NCBI GenBank assembly: GCA_029834535.1
Contig: JAQMWT010000340.1
Coordinates: 248,001 to 312,000, forward strand
Reading direction: 5' to 3'
DNA length: 64,000 nucleotides
DNA from: Chrysophaeum taylorii
Lineage: Eukaryota; Sar; Pelagophyceae; Pelagomonadales; Pelagomonadaceae
This document shows positions 50,280-60,480 of the stretch, piece by piece. Position 1 is the first letter of the stretch; every line of letters begins with the position of its first letter. A program made the position numbers and the translations under genes. The notes under the pieces are model-generated. The model was given only the letters and a program-made list of their open reading frames with translations, was not told the DNA's origin and did no database searches.

Positions 50280-50349
50280 TAACTAACTAACTAACTAACT
50301 TCGGACCTCTCCCGGGCATGGGAGCCAGGCTGGGCCGGTAGTAGCCGGT
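50280..50349 (-). mobile_element. LINE 3'-tail fragment
   Basis: A minus-strand segment that ends in an AGTT tail and carries the LINE 3' UTR words GGCCCAGCCTGGCTCCCATG and CCGGGAGAGGTCCGAAG. It is closer to the 39.8-kb LINE than to the two SINE-like copies, because it has the CCGGCTACTACCGG segment. It is a severely 5'-truncated LINE insertion. Confidence 0.75.
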
Positions 50350-52197
50350 AACCTACAAACGGCGAAAAAGCAATCACCCCGAAAAAGAACCAAGCAAGAC
50401 GGCCCGGGCAGGATGGTTTCAAATCAGAGATGCCGCCGCCGCCGACGTGCAGGACGTCGTTTTTGCTTTTTAGAGAAATCAAGGACGAGAGCGTTTTGAG
50501 GAAACCCGCGTCTGACTCGCGAAAAATTGCGGCAACGAGCTCCCAGAGGGTCTCTTCAAGCGCGAAGATGCGTGATATTTTATTGAGAGCGAGCCCCATG
50601 TGGACTTGGGTGAACAACTGAAAGCCACTGTCCACGACCTTAGTGTGTTGAGTATTGCGAATTGGAAGGGAAGAACTCCGCGCGGTCCAGAAAACGAAGA
50701 TCCAGAAAACGAAGAAAATCTCGAGAGACTATCTCGTGCGATAGCGAACATCGATCGGCTTATGAGGGTATCAGCGCCATGCTCCAGAAGGTCGAAGACT
50801 CGAGGGCCAGCCAGCTTCCGCCAAATGACTGCTCCACCCAGTTGGGCGTCGTTTTCGGTCAATCGTCGGCAACATCAAGGCGCGCCGGAGGGGACGAAGA
50901 ATTGCTGCAGAACTCTGCTGCTGCGACTGTGACGAAATCAATCGCGCGTTCTAATAAAGCAGCCTTTTTTTCTTCTTTTCCGAACAATGGTGCACGGGCT
51001 CCTCTGCGTCATCTTATCGCGACCCGCGACGTCCCTGGTCGTCTGCGGCCAGCACCCGAGTTCGATGGTATTCGGGTGAATCCGTGCTCCATAATCATTA
51101 TGGCAGACAGATATCCTGATTCGCATTATTGCTTTCATGCCCACTGGGACGACAACAACAAACAACATCGCTCTCGTTGCGTGCGAGCGTCATCGCGGGT
51201 CGTGCTCAAAGTCACTAGTCTACTAGCCAACTCTGGTGGTTGAACGATCGATCGTGGCAACAATCACGTCTAACTACGCAAGGATCATCCCGGCTCGTTT
51301 CTTGTTTGATGCTTTCCACCATCCATGTTGCGCGAATTTTTTTTTTTTTTTCAAAGGCTGGTGGCGCCAACAAAAATCGGATATTGGTACTACTGCTGCG
51401 AATCAGTGATGATAGCATTCCACGGTCCATAAAAGGTGCGACCCTGGACTTGGCAGATGTTTAAGAGGATGCACCCGTACGCAGGGTGTAGAACATTTCC
51501 TCTTTCGATGATCGGCTACGGCGTCGAAATTCATTTGCCGTGGTGTGAACCTCGTTCTGCGCACGAAGTAAGTTACTCGAGAGTGTGCGTTTCACAAGCT
51601 TCGCGACGCGGAACGATTCCTTTTGAAACCGATGCCAATGCGCGCCATTTATACCACCGAGCGTGTCGATTTTGAGGATTTCAGCAACAACTCGCTCGCG
51701 CAGGTGAAACGCTTTCTTCGACTTGGAGAATGACAGCAACGCACGCGAATCAGAAGAAAATGAAAGGTTTGTCCAGCGCTCGATTACCTTCTCGAACGAA
51801 AAAAGTGTCGAAACTGAGCCTCTCTCTGTCCGAGAGCCGCGCATGGGCCGACGGGTCGAGATTAGGTGGCAATTCACGCGCGGCGTGGGAGACGGACAGC
51901 AGCATAGCGACCAGGTTTTCGTTCGGAATTTCATAAGGGCGCACACGCGCTTAGACTTGGAGAGCATGTGCGACGCGGCCTGGTGTATTTTGATGCGGCG
52001 ACGGGGCGCGATGGCAGCGCGAGGCGTCGCGCAGCCAAAAGATCAGGCGCCATCAATGTCTGTCTGTCCCTTCGTTTCTTTTCGCAGAAACGAAAGGCCG
52101 ATTCCCTCCTCGTCGAGGCGGAAGGCGGGTCGCCGCACGAGCATGCAACACGAGGGTCGTACCCGAGATGGCTCACCACACGTCGGCGCGGAAGTCC

Positions 52198-52293
52198 TAA
52201 CTAACTAACTAACTAACTTCAGACCTCTCCCGAGCATGGGAGCCAGGCCGGACCGACAGGAGCCAGTCCGGAATCACGGGCCTGTAGACGAGG
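52198..52293 (-). mobile_element. SINE-like element, copy 2
   Basis: A 96-bp element identical to the copy at 45540-45643 apart from two fewer AGTT units. The two copies share exactly the same 5' boundary although their flanks are unrelated. No clear target duplication is seen here. Confidence 0.75.
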
Positions 52294-52391
52294 AGCGCCG
52301 AAAGGTCGGTCGGCGGAGAGTGACCATCAAGCTTGTCGCCATGCGACGAGGAGACCGCGATGTGACTGACAACCTTTGGTGTGGCGGTGTT

Positions 52392-55300
52392 TTATGATGA
52401 TTCGCACGAGGGTGGTGGACCTGGAAGAGGGTTGGCTCGAAAGTTTCGGGCCCATGCATGGGTTGAGGAGGAGGAAGATTCACGGGTGACGCCTTCGTTC
52501 GAGGAGGCGCGTCGCCTCGCGCGGGTCAGCGCGGCGGTCTCTCCGAGACGCGGGGCCAAGTCGCGAGGGTTTTGGCCTGGCTTGAAAAGGTCGGGAATGG
52601 TGAAGGTGAGGGAGGAGGCGGTGCGACGGAAGACGCGCTTGACGTGGACGCGGCCAGAGACCGTACCGCGGCGTTGGCCGCGGAAGGCGAGCGGGACGCG
52701 GTCGAAGCGGGCTCGCGCGGGGAGAGCGTCGGCGGTATTGGGGAGCTCGAGGAGCGCGAAGGCGACGGGAAGCAAGGACGTAGCGTTCTTCGCTTCGAGC
52801 GCGACGAGGGCGTGCCTGACGATTTTTGGGTGGACGTTGTCGGCGCGCCGGGAGACGACGGCGTCGTCGAGCGGATACAACGGAGCTCGCGTCGCAGCGA
52901 AATCGCGGCGGCGCTGGTGGCCAAAAGGGGTACGCTCCTGGAGGGGTGTTTGGTTGATGGCCGTCGCGGCGGCGCGGAGCTGGCGGCGCGCGGCGAAGGG
53001 GTCTTCGACGGGAATGGGAAAGTAGAGCGCGACGACGACGTCGTCGTCGCGCCGCGCAATCGGGTCGACCGTTTTGAGATCGTGGATTTCGACGGTGACG
53101 ACGAGGTCGCAGTAGTCCGAGGTGGGTCGGCCGGTGGTGCGTGCTGTCTCGAAGATTCGTGCGCGCGACTCGTCGGTGTCGAGAAGGGCCTCGAGGACGA
53201 CGGGGCGGTGGTCCGAGTTGACGATAGCTTCGCTCGCGGCGTACGATACTACGCGGAGGCTTTTTTTGGCGGCCGGGATCGAGTGAACGAGGATGCGGTC
53301 GGTCCAGGAAGGCGCGCGGAGGCCTTCGGCCGCGGCGGCACGCGCGGCGGCGTCGGCGATGGCCGCTCCGTCCAACGGACCCTCGTTCGCGAGTCTCGCT
53401 CGCGCTCTCTCGAGAGCTTTGGCGAGGAGCACGTCGTCGATTTTTGTGGTGTCTTGGTTGTCGTCGGGATTGGCACCATCACCGAGAAGTGGCTGGATCT
53501 CCGAGGCCTTGTAGAGGACGTAGGCGTCGCGCGCGTTGGCGGGGTCGACCACTCGACCCGGGGGTCCCGTCTTGCGGCGGAACGTCGGGGGGAACGCGAT
53601 CCGCGGTTCCTCGAAGTCTGCGAAGACGCGTCCCGCGCGGCGCTCCCTGCGGAGCTCGTCGAGCTCGAGCGCGGTCTCCCAGTCGCTGGCGCGAATAGCG
53701 TCGAAAAGCCGCGTCGAGTCCAGATCGGGATCGACCGCGCGGTAGTTGAGGTCGCCGAGAAAAAAGGTGTGCGTCGCAGCGGCGAGGTGGGCGCCGGCGT
53801 CTGCGGCGCGAGCGTCGGCGACCCCCCGCAAAAGCTGGTCGGCGGCCGACGCGAGCGTCAAGGCGACGCAGGCGTTGCGCTGGTCGCGACGCGCGCGGCC
53901 GGACGCGTCGGCCGGGAGGTGGGCGGCGAGGAACGCGATCTGCGCGTCGCCGAGTCGTAGCAGGACGCCCGCGCACCCCTTGGCGCACACGGCGCGCGCG
54001 ACGGGGCGGAGCTTGTTGTCGACGGGAACGTGTGCGTAGCCGACGACGCCGCCGCCGCCGCCGTTGGGGCCGCCGCCGTTGGGAGTGGTGTTGTTTCGAG
54101 CGTCGGGATCCGCGACGCGACGCTCTCGGACGAGCTCGCGTCTCGCGACGACGACGATCCCGATGTGACCCTTGACGCGGCGGCTGCCGATGGCCGCCTT
54201 CGCGACGACGACGTACTGGTCTTCCCCCATCGCCTTGGCGACGGCAACGCGGATCTCGTCCCAGCACGCGCACTCCTGGACGCCGATGGCGTAGACGTCG
54301 CGGCCGGGGGGGAGCCAGGCGCGCAGCCGTTCGGCGAGCTCGAGCTGGTCGTTGGTGTCGGACGAAGCCGCGCGGTCGGAACCAGGGGGCAGGTCGGTTC
54401 GTTTAACATCTCGTCGTTCTTGTTGCTCTGGTTCCTCCTTGGGCACGAGAAGAGCACGCACCGACGGGACCTCCGCGCAATTGAAAGTGGTCGCGACGAC
54501 GCGGAGAGATGTCGTCGACTCGGCGGTTGCCGCCGCGGTACGGTCAGCTTTTTTTTCTATAGGTGGAAATTCCCGTTCGTCGTCGTCGTCGTCTTCCGTA
54601 GATTGTCGTCGGAACAGCAATTTAAAAACCTGGCAGTCGTTGTTGTTGGGCGTCGTCCCCCCACCACCCCCAAAGCACCAGCAGCAGCAGCAGCGCCTCA
54701 GTTGTTTGTCGTCGGCGAGCGCGACGAGCGCGTAAAACGTTCCGAGCGAGGAGCAGACGGCAGCGTTGAGAGCGACGGCGAGGTTGCGGGCTTCTGGCAC
54801 GTCACGTGCCCAGTAACCGAGAGCCGCCGAGACGCCGATGGTGGTCCACTGTCCCCAAAAAAGAGCCTTGGTGACGCGGTGACGAAGCATGATCGAAGCC
54901 AAGTGGCGGCTCGGGAGGCCGCGGCGCATGGAGTGTTGGTGGTGCGAGTCAAACCACCCGAGGCTGCGACGACGAAAGCGAGGGAGCGTCGTAAGTTTAG
55001 TGTCAAAGGCGCGGTCCAAGCCGGTCTCGACGTAGAGCATGTGGGCAAAGGCCCCGAGCATCGCTGCCGAGGCGAGGTATCGGAAGTCGTAGGCGAGGCG
55101 GACAAAATCGGCGCATTTTCGTTGGTTGGCGGGGGCGTACGAAATCAGAGCGGCCGTGGGGAGGCCAAAGGAAGCGACGAGCCAGCGAGTCAGGACGGAG
55201 GTTGCGCGGGCGAGGTGGGCGCGTCGCACGATGACGAGGTAATTTACGCGAGGTCCGACGATGCCGTGCAAGAAGATCGCCGCCGTCGCGGCCCAGACCG

Positions 55301-55589
55301 CGAGGTGTCCAAAAATAGGGCGGCAGTGGAGGTGAAAGCCGAGCATCGAGGCACTCAAGATCCAGTAGGAAAAACAGGTCGCCATCGCGAGCCTCTCCGG
55401 GAGCCAAAAATCGACCTCAAGCTGGTTGATGCGCGCTTGAACGCACGCGCACCGCAGAGGCGTCAGCGCGAGCCACAAAAGGCTGGTCCGGCGGCGCATG
55501 ATTTTGATGAAGACGAGGCTCGTCGCGGCGAGCGAGACGGCGGCGCCGAGAGGCAGCCACATCATCATCATCATCATCATCATCATCAC
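52392..55589 (-). CDS. Multi-pass membrane protein fused to an inositol-polyphosphate 5-phosphatase
   Basis: An intronless gene of 1065 codons. Residues about 11-295 hold seven or eight hydrophobic helices (for example WLPLGAAVSLAATSLVFIKI, VWAATAAIFLHGIVG, ALFWGQWTTIGVSAALGYWA). Residues about 360-805 are a type II 5-phosphatase catalytic domain that removes the 5-phosphate from phosphoinositides or soluble inositol phosphates. Its motifs are IGVQEC (substrate and Mg site), GHIGI, AHLPADAS, FFLGDLNYR, APSWTDRIL and NSDHRPVV; the catalytic Asp, Asn and His are present. An Ala-rich insertion lies before the PSWTDRIL motif. Residues about 825-970 look like a C2-type domain (CDLVVTVEIHDLKTVDP), as in SHIP and SAC-like enzymes. 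The start has ten Met codons from a CAT repeat. The membrane part resembles a heptahelical receptor in layout only; its family is not established. Confidence 0.85.
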   Translation of the reverse strand: MMMMMMMMMMWLPLGAAVSLAATSLVFIKIMRRRTSLLWLALTPLRCACVQARINQLEVDFWLPERLAMATCFSYWILSASMLGFHLHCRPIFGHLAVWAATAAIFLHGIVGPRVNYLVIVRRAHLARATSVLTRWLVASFGLPTAALISYAPANQRKCADFVRLAYDFRYLASAAMLGAFAHMLYVETGLDRAFDTKLTTLPRFRRRSLGWFDSHHQHSMRRGLPSRHLASIMLRHRVTKALFWGQWTTIGVSAALGYWARDVPEARNLAVALNAAVCSSLGTFYALVALADDKQLRRCCCCWCFGGGGGTTPNNNDCQVFKLLFRRQSTEDDDDDEREFPPIEKKADRTAAATAESTTSLRVVATTFNCAEVPSVRALLVPKEEPEQQERRDVKRTDLPPGSDRAASSDTNDQLELAERLRAWLPPGRDVYAIGVQECACWDEIRVAVAKAMGEDQYVVVAKAAIGSRRVKGHIGIVVVARRELVRERRVADPDARNNTTPNGGGPNGGGGGVVGYAHVPVDNKLRPVARAVCAKGCAGVLLRLGDAQIAFLAAHLPADASGRARRDQRNACVALTLASAADQLLRGVADARAADAGAHLAAATHTFFLGDLNYRAVDPDLDSTRLFDAIRASDWETALELDELRRERRAGRVFADFEEPRIAFPPTFRRKTGPPGRVVDPANARDAYVLYKASEIQPLLGDGANPDDNQDTTKIDDVLLAKALERARARLANEGPLDGAAIADAAARAAAAEGLRAPSWTDRILVHSIPAAKKSLRVVSYAASEAIVNSDHRPVVLEALLDTDESRARIFETARTTGRPTSDYCDLVVTVEIHDLKTVDPIARRDDDVVVALYFPIPVEDPFAARRQLRAAATAINQTPLQERTPFGHQRRRDFAATRAPLYPLDDAVVSRRADNVHPKIVRHALVALEAKNATSLLPVAFALLELPNTADALPARARFDRVPLAFRGQRRGTVSGRVHVKRVFRRTASSLTFTIPDLFKPGQNPRDLAPRLGETAALTRARRRASSNEGVTRESSSSSTHAWARNFRANPLPGPPPSCESS
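55560..55589 (-). repeat. (ATG)10 repeat at the start codon
   Basis: Ten consecutive ATG codons on the minus strand open the 5-phosphatase gene, so any of them could be used. Copy number changes would lengthen the Met run without shifting the frame. Confidence 0.9.
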
Positions 55590-55651
55590 AGTAATAAATA
55601 ACGCGGCAGTTACGGACGGATGTCCGTTGGGTTCAACCTCAAGGAGCTGCG
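55590..55651. promoter_or_regulatory. 62-bp divergent intergenic region
   Basis: Only 62 bp separate the start codons of the 5-phosphatase gene (minus) and the MFSD5-like gene (plus). Both promoters must overlap here or extend into the neighbouring coding sequence. An AGTAATAAATAA stretch is the only AT-rich part. Confidence 0.55.
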
Positions 55652-57175
55652 ATGCGCGGGATTCTGCTGCTCTTCGCGGTATCGTCGTCGTCGTCGGGGT
55701 TCGCGCCCCAGAGCAGGCTGGCGCGCGTGCGCGGTCGGCCCGCGATCACCGCGGTGCGCGGCGGCGGCGGCGGCGGCGGAGATTTCCCTTCGCTCGGGTT
55801 GGTGGTCCCGGGGTCATCGCCGAACGCACTTTTCGACAGCCTCTTCGTGTGCCTTGCTGTGGCCGGCGTGGCGTCGAAAGTGGCGACCCGCGAGACGTCG
55901 AGCGAACCGGCGTCGGTCGACCAGCAGCACCTGATGCGTCGGTTTCTCCCCGTATTTTGGCTGCTGCGAGCGGCCGACTGGCTGCAAGGGCCGTACTTCT
56001 ACGAGGTGTACGCTTCGAAAAAATTCAACGGCCAGCCCGCGAGCCTCGAAATGGTGTCGCGGCTGTTCCTCGCCGGGTTCGCCTCGACGGCCATCGCGGG
56101 CCCGGGGGCCGGGCGCCTCGTCGACGCCTACGGTCGCAAGCTCGGGACGATTGCCTTTTGCGCTCTCTACTCGGCCGCGGCCCTCACCACGCGCTCGCAG
56201 TCCCTCGCGACCCTCTTCGGGGGCCGCGTCGTCTCGGGCGTCGGGACCTCGCTCCTCTTCTCCGCCCCCGAGGCCTGGCTCGTCGGAGAGGCGCGACGTC
56301 TCGGAGCCTCGGACGCCGCCCTCGGCGCGACCTTCGGCGCTGCCTTCGCCGGCGACGCCGTGGTCGCGATCCTCGCGGGCCAGCTCGCGAGCGCCGCCGC
56401 GACGGTCCGAGGGCCCTCCGGCCCCTTCGAACTTTCCGTCGGATTTTTGGCCTTGGGAGCCGTCGCGGCGGCCGGGCTGTGGCGAGAAAACTACGGCGGC
56501 TCGGCCAAGGCGGAGGGCGACGCGATCAGGGAGGCCGCGCGCATCGCGCTCGCCGACCGCCGCATCCTCTTGGTCGGCCTCGTCCAGGCCCTCTTCGAGG
56601 GCGCGATGTACGTCTTCGTTCTCCAATGGCCGCCCGCAATATCGCGCGCGACCAACCTCGCCTTTGGACCCGACGCTCTCGTCCCCTTTGGCAAGGTCTT
56701 CTCCTGCTTTATGGTCTGCTGCCTCCTCGGCGCGACCGCCTTCGGCTCCCTCCAACGCCAGGCCGTCCCGACCGAGCGCGCCACCCTCGGCATGCTCTCG
56801 GCAGCGACGGCAGCCATGTTCGCCGCCGCTTGCTCCGCGCTTTCCTCGACCCCCGCCTCCCTCGCCGCTCTCGCGGCCGCCTTCTTCGCCTTTGAGCTCT
56901 GCGTCGGCCTCTACTTCCCCTCCATCGGCACGCTCCGTAGCAAGTATGTCCCCGACGCCCACCGCTCTGTCATTATGAATCTCTTCGGCATTCCCCTCAA
57001 CGCCCTCGTCATCTCCGTCTTCCTCTCCATCAAAAAACTCGGCGTCCCGGGCGCCCTCTTCGTCGCCTCCACGGCCCTCGCCCTCGCCACGGCGGCCATG
57101 GCCGTCCTCGACAAGGCGACCCACCCCCCCCGTCTCCACGACACCGCGCCCTCCGCCGCCGCCGCCGCCCTATGA
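55652..57175 (+). CDS. MFSD5-like molybdate-anion transporter, probably plastid-targeted
   Basis: 507 residues. The transporter core matches MFSD5/MOT2: RAADWLQGPYFYEVYASKKF, VDAYGRKLG, GRVVSGVGTSLLFSAPEAWL, DRRILLVGLVQALFEGAMYV, FSCFMVCCLLG, ELCVGLYFPSIGTLRSKYVP and a late GIPLNALV. MOT2 proteins carry molybdate, the precursor of the molybdenum cofactor. The N-terminus (MRGILLLFAVSSSSSGFAPQ) is a signal peptide followed by an S-G-FAP cleavage motif and an Arg-rich, Gly-rich stretch. That is the bipartite plastid-targeting pattern (ASAFAP type) of heterokont algae. MFSD5 in animals lies in the plasma membrane, so plastid placement would be unusual. The transporter family is secure; the targeting is inferred from the motif. 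Confidence 0.85.
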   Translation: MRGILLLFAVSSSSSGFAPQSRLARVRGRPAITAVRGGGGGGGDFPSLGLVVPGSSPNALFDSLFVCLAVAGVASKVATRETSSEPASVDQQHLMRRFLPVFWLLRAADWLQGPYFYEVYASKKFNGQPASLEMVSRLFLAGFASTAIAGPGAGRLVDAYGRKLGTIAFCALYSAAALTTRSQSLATLFGGRVVSGVGTSLLFSAPEAWLVGEARRLGASDAALGATFGAAFAGDAVVAILAGQLASAAATVRGPSGPFELSVGFLALGAVAAAGLWRENYGGSAKAEGDAIREAARIALADRRILLVGLVQALFEGAMYVFVLQWPPAISRATNLAFGPDALVPFGKVFSCFMVCCLLGATAFGSLQRQAVPTERATLGMLSAATAAMFAAACSALSSTPASLAALAAAFFAFELCVGLYFPSIGTLRSKYVPDAHRSVIMNLFGIPLNALVISVFLSIKKLGVPGALFVASTALALATAAMAVLDKATHPPRLHDTAPSAAAAAL

Positions 57176-59024
57176 TACTTATGCCGCACGCCGACCGCGA
57201 GATTCGACGACGAATCACATGGTGAGAGAGAAATGGATAGATAGATAGCCCCAGGGACGACGACGACGACGACAACATGTCCTTGGTGGGTTAAAATAAC
57301 GGCAACTCCCACGGGCCTCCATTAAGGAGGTAGGTACAAGATGATGTCGCCTCCTCGAAACCATCAGCACGCGCTACGATGTGTCCATCGCGACAATTCC
57401 GTCGTCGTGGACGCACCACAACGTCGGCACATCGCTGTTGCACGTATCTCGCAACCAAAATCAACACTTCAGACAGGAACTGCAACTCGTTCGTCTTCGC
57501 CGTGGTTCTTCTTCTGGCTGATCGGCTCGTTGGTCTGGGCGAAGTTTTTTCCTACTGCTCATTCGAGCACGGGTGTGGAGACGAATAATGACACCACCCG
57601 AGTGTTGGCGCACCTTTGCTCCAGGGAATGTCTCGTTGGATTCCAGTATTCGTCGTTAGTACGCTCGACTCTTCCTGGCGTGACCGACGCTCACAGCATG
57701 CCGCCGACGACACGCATTTCTTATTGACTCATCAGCCACGCAGCACTCGTGAGTCAGTTCCGCGATATGATATAATACCGGAGGGCCCATGTCTTGTGTC
57801 GTCCCCTTTGTCGAAGCAGTCGTTGTTGAGGGGCACTCGAGGCAGTAATAACGGATCGATCGCGATCGTTTTAGTCGACAGTTTCCATCCGCGCTCTGAA
57901 AACTTGCCACACGTCTAATTACTTGAACATCTTTGAACGTCGCTCGCTTGAAAGGTCGTCGTCGACGCTCTTCTCGTCGCGTTCTCATCCTCAGAGCGCC
58001 CCCAGTAACATAACGCGATTCAGATCAAACGTCAGACGGGCAAAAGAAAAGGCGGGCGCAACCAATTTCCGGGACATCAAGCAACGACACACATCGACGA
58101 CGCCCAGGCTCCGTAATCATCGACTTTACCTGAAGCTCGACACCCCACCTGCGGCTCGTCTCCTTCATCCGATGGCTTGGAGTTACTACTCGCGAATGCC
58201 TGCGTCGTCAAAGAAATGCCATTGTCGAGAGATTGACGGTGGACATCTCGGGGGGTAGGCGACGACGCCATCCGTCGTTTGCCAGAACCCTGACTTTTAT
58301 TGGAATGTGTGGTGGTCGCCGCCATCTCCAAGGCAGAGGAGGAGGCCATCGCCGTGCGCAGCGTGGCGCAATGGCGCAAAACACTCGCCCCAAAATAAGT
58401 GCGGCGCGAAGCTCTCCGAGCAACAGAGCCTCTACCTTTTCGTCGCGCGCGTTGGTCGGAAGAAAAAAAAATGCATTGACTTTAGCGCACCGACTTCGTG
58501 TTGGCTGCCACGAGTGTCGCCGCCGCCAAGTGATCCACGATTGCGTCGGCACTTTCGCCGTGATGGCTCTCGCAGCCGGCTGTCGCGACCCCCCTCTCGA
58601 CCTCGGAACGCGTCACCATCTAGTTGAATGTTTTTTGGTATCTCCTTTGTGAGCAAACATAATCCGGGACGAGCGAGCGACCATCGCAGCAGCAGCAGCG
58701 CGATAGAGTAACGGTGGTATGAAAAGACTTATCGCTCGTCGTCGTCATAGACTTTTCCGCAAAACGACACCGCCGACCGACACATGGCCTTGGATGCTGC
58801 TCAAAATTCTAACCGCAAATGGCATCGCCGGGTTCATTTCATTTGTGGTTGGTACGAAGAAGAACGGGCATATTCCATCTCTCACTCTTTGGCAAATCAA
58901 GTTGTGGCAGCAATGCGACATGGCCGTTGACGGCGGTTTTGGGGGTTAGTTAGACCAACTAAACGGTTCTTCTATCCACGCAACGTGCCAATCAACCTTA
59001 ACCCCAAAACGTAGGGCTTGAGCG
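57176..59024. other. Gene-poor interval
   Basis: About 1.85 kb with no recognised gene. Small tandem words occur (ATAG at 57236-57249, GAC at 57258-57273). A 76-codon plus-strand frame at 58719-58949 has an ATG and a mixed composition (KILTANGIAGFISFVVGTKK), but nothing supports it beyond the open frame. Confidence 0.5.
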
Positions 59025-59624
59025 ATGGCGCGTCGCGTTCTCCTAACGCGGCACGGCGAGGCCTTGCACAACGTGATGATCGCCGCCGGGCGGCGTGCCG
59101 GGGACGCGGTTGTGGTGGAGGAGGGTCGCGAGATGTTCGATCCCGCGCTGACGGAGACCGGGCAGGCCCAGGCCGAGGCCCTCGCGCGGGAGTTGGAGGG
59201 GGTCGGTATTGCGATCATCGTGACGTCCCCGCTGCGGCGCGCGCTCGAGACGACGCGCATCGTCGCGGAGCGGCTCAAGGTGGGCGTGGTGGTGTCGTCG
59301 CTGCACACTGAGAACGGGATTGTCGTCGCGGGAGACGACGTCGCGGGCAAGCCTTGCCAGCGCGGCCGGAGCAAGGGCGCACTCCTGGCCGAGTACCCCG
59401 CGTGGGACTTCTCGGGGCTCGACGACGTGACGTGGGCGAGCGAGGGCGAGGCGTGGTTCCATCCATCGCGCGTCGAGGATAGGATTGAGGCCTTCTCGGC
59501 CCTCGTCCGCGAACTCAGGCCCTCGGACGCCCTCGTCCTTGTCGTCGGTCACTCGGGCTTCTACAAGCGCCTAATTGGGGGTGGCAAGATGGGCAACTGC
59601 GAGCTCGTAGAGCGCACCTTATGA
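59025..59624 (+). CDS. Histidine phosphatase (phosphoglycerate-mutase-like)
   Basis: A 199-residue single-domain enzyme of the histidine phosphatase superfamily. The catalytic RHG motif is in LLTRHGEALHN near the N-terminus. DPALTETGQAQA and VTSPLRRALET carry the second Arg and the conserved helix, and VVGHSGFYKRL holds the second catalytic His. Many relatives are phosphatases of sugar phosphates or nucleotides, and the substrate cannot be inferred. A close resemblance to the short plant and algal members is likely. It has no visible targeting signal and no introns. Confidence 0.9.
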   Translation: MARRVLLTRHGEALHNVMIAAGRRAGDAVVVEEGREMFDPALTETGQAQAEALARELEGVGIAIIVTSPLRRALETTRIVAERLKVGVVVSSLHTENGIVVAGDDVAGKPCQRGRSKGALLAEYPAWDFSGLDDVTWASEGEAWFHPSRVEDRIEAFSALVRELRPSDALVLVVGHSGFYKRLIGGGKMGNCELVERTL

Positions 59625-60480
59625 TGGTCCGCCTAATTTCGTGGCGATTGGCCAATGCGGACTGGGGTGAGACTTCGTCGTCGAAGTTGTTTGCTGTGGA
59701 GGGGGTTGGAGCGCCGAGCTACAAAACGTGACGCGCACAGTAATTGGTGAGTGGACTGCATGAGAGGACCATTAGCAGTTGCGCGAGCTTATCATCCTCA
59801 TTCGCCATAATCTGCGATGTTGGGTCCTGGGAAAGGACACTATCGGGGGCTTTATTAGTAGTTCAAACACTCGCAGCAATAATCGGCAGAGTCACCAAAA
59901 TGGCATCTGCCGTAGTCAGTAGAAGGCCATAATGTCGTCCTTATTGTCGACGTCGATTTAGGCATCGAAACACTCTCGCCTTGGGGTATTGCACGCGTGC
60001 GCGGACGTCGTCGCGGTGCCTTTCACCCCGAGTGGCACCACACCTCGGGAAAATGCAGTGTACAGCGCAGTACGAGCGGGCGACCGTTCGCCCGTGTGTG
60101 GTCAGATGTCGGACGTCGACAAGACGCTCAGCACGAATAGCACGAATAGCACGCGGCCAATCAGCGTTGCACTTTTTACACGCATGCAAGCGCCCCATAG
60201 CCTTTTATTTTTTTTTGAACGCCCCCGTAGTGGCTTATATTTTGATAAGTAATAAGTTGGTGAAGTCTACATCGCGCAAGGTCGCGCCGCAGCAGCCCGA
60301 ACAGGTGGTGCATTTGTGCTCATGGCTCGACCTTAGTAGTTTCATTTACCGCCAATGCCCCCTTTCTTTATTATTTTGCCGTGGGCGTCGAAATGGTGTC
60401 TCCCGGCTTTTAAAATCACACGCGGTTATCCATCCTGAGCTGCAGTCTACATGCAACGAAAGGCGGGTGTGATTCAACTG
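59625..60480. other. Spacer before the LINE fragment
   Basis: No recognisable gene. A CACGAATAG word is tandemly doubled at about 60132-60149. Overlapping frames on both strands have no family resemblance. Confidence 0.45.

Larger units (their letters stand above)
49632..52391. other. Gene-poor interval with two LINE-tail elements
   Basis: About 2.7 kb between the VHS-GAT gene and the end of the 5-phosphatase gene. It holds a TTCC microsatellite (49691-49724), SINE/LINE-tail elements at 50280-50349 and 52198-52293, and an A/T run at 51337-51350. Minus-strand frames at 50291-50635 and 51461-51967 have gene-like composition (for example LEETLWELVAAIFRESDAGF) but match nothing I know. They may be remnants or uncharacterised genes; evidence is too weak to call them. 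Confidence 0.5.

Noticed and set aside
52572-55601. Long plus-strand frames opposite the 5-phosphatase
   Set aside because: The minus strand carries all the catalytic motifs. The plus frames are Arg/Val/Gly-rich shadows.
58719-58949. A 76-codon gene between the transporter and the histidine phosphatase
   Set aside because: The frame is short, with no family, no repeat of the pattern elsewhere and no supporting signal. It is left as a note in the interval.
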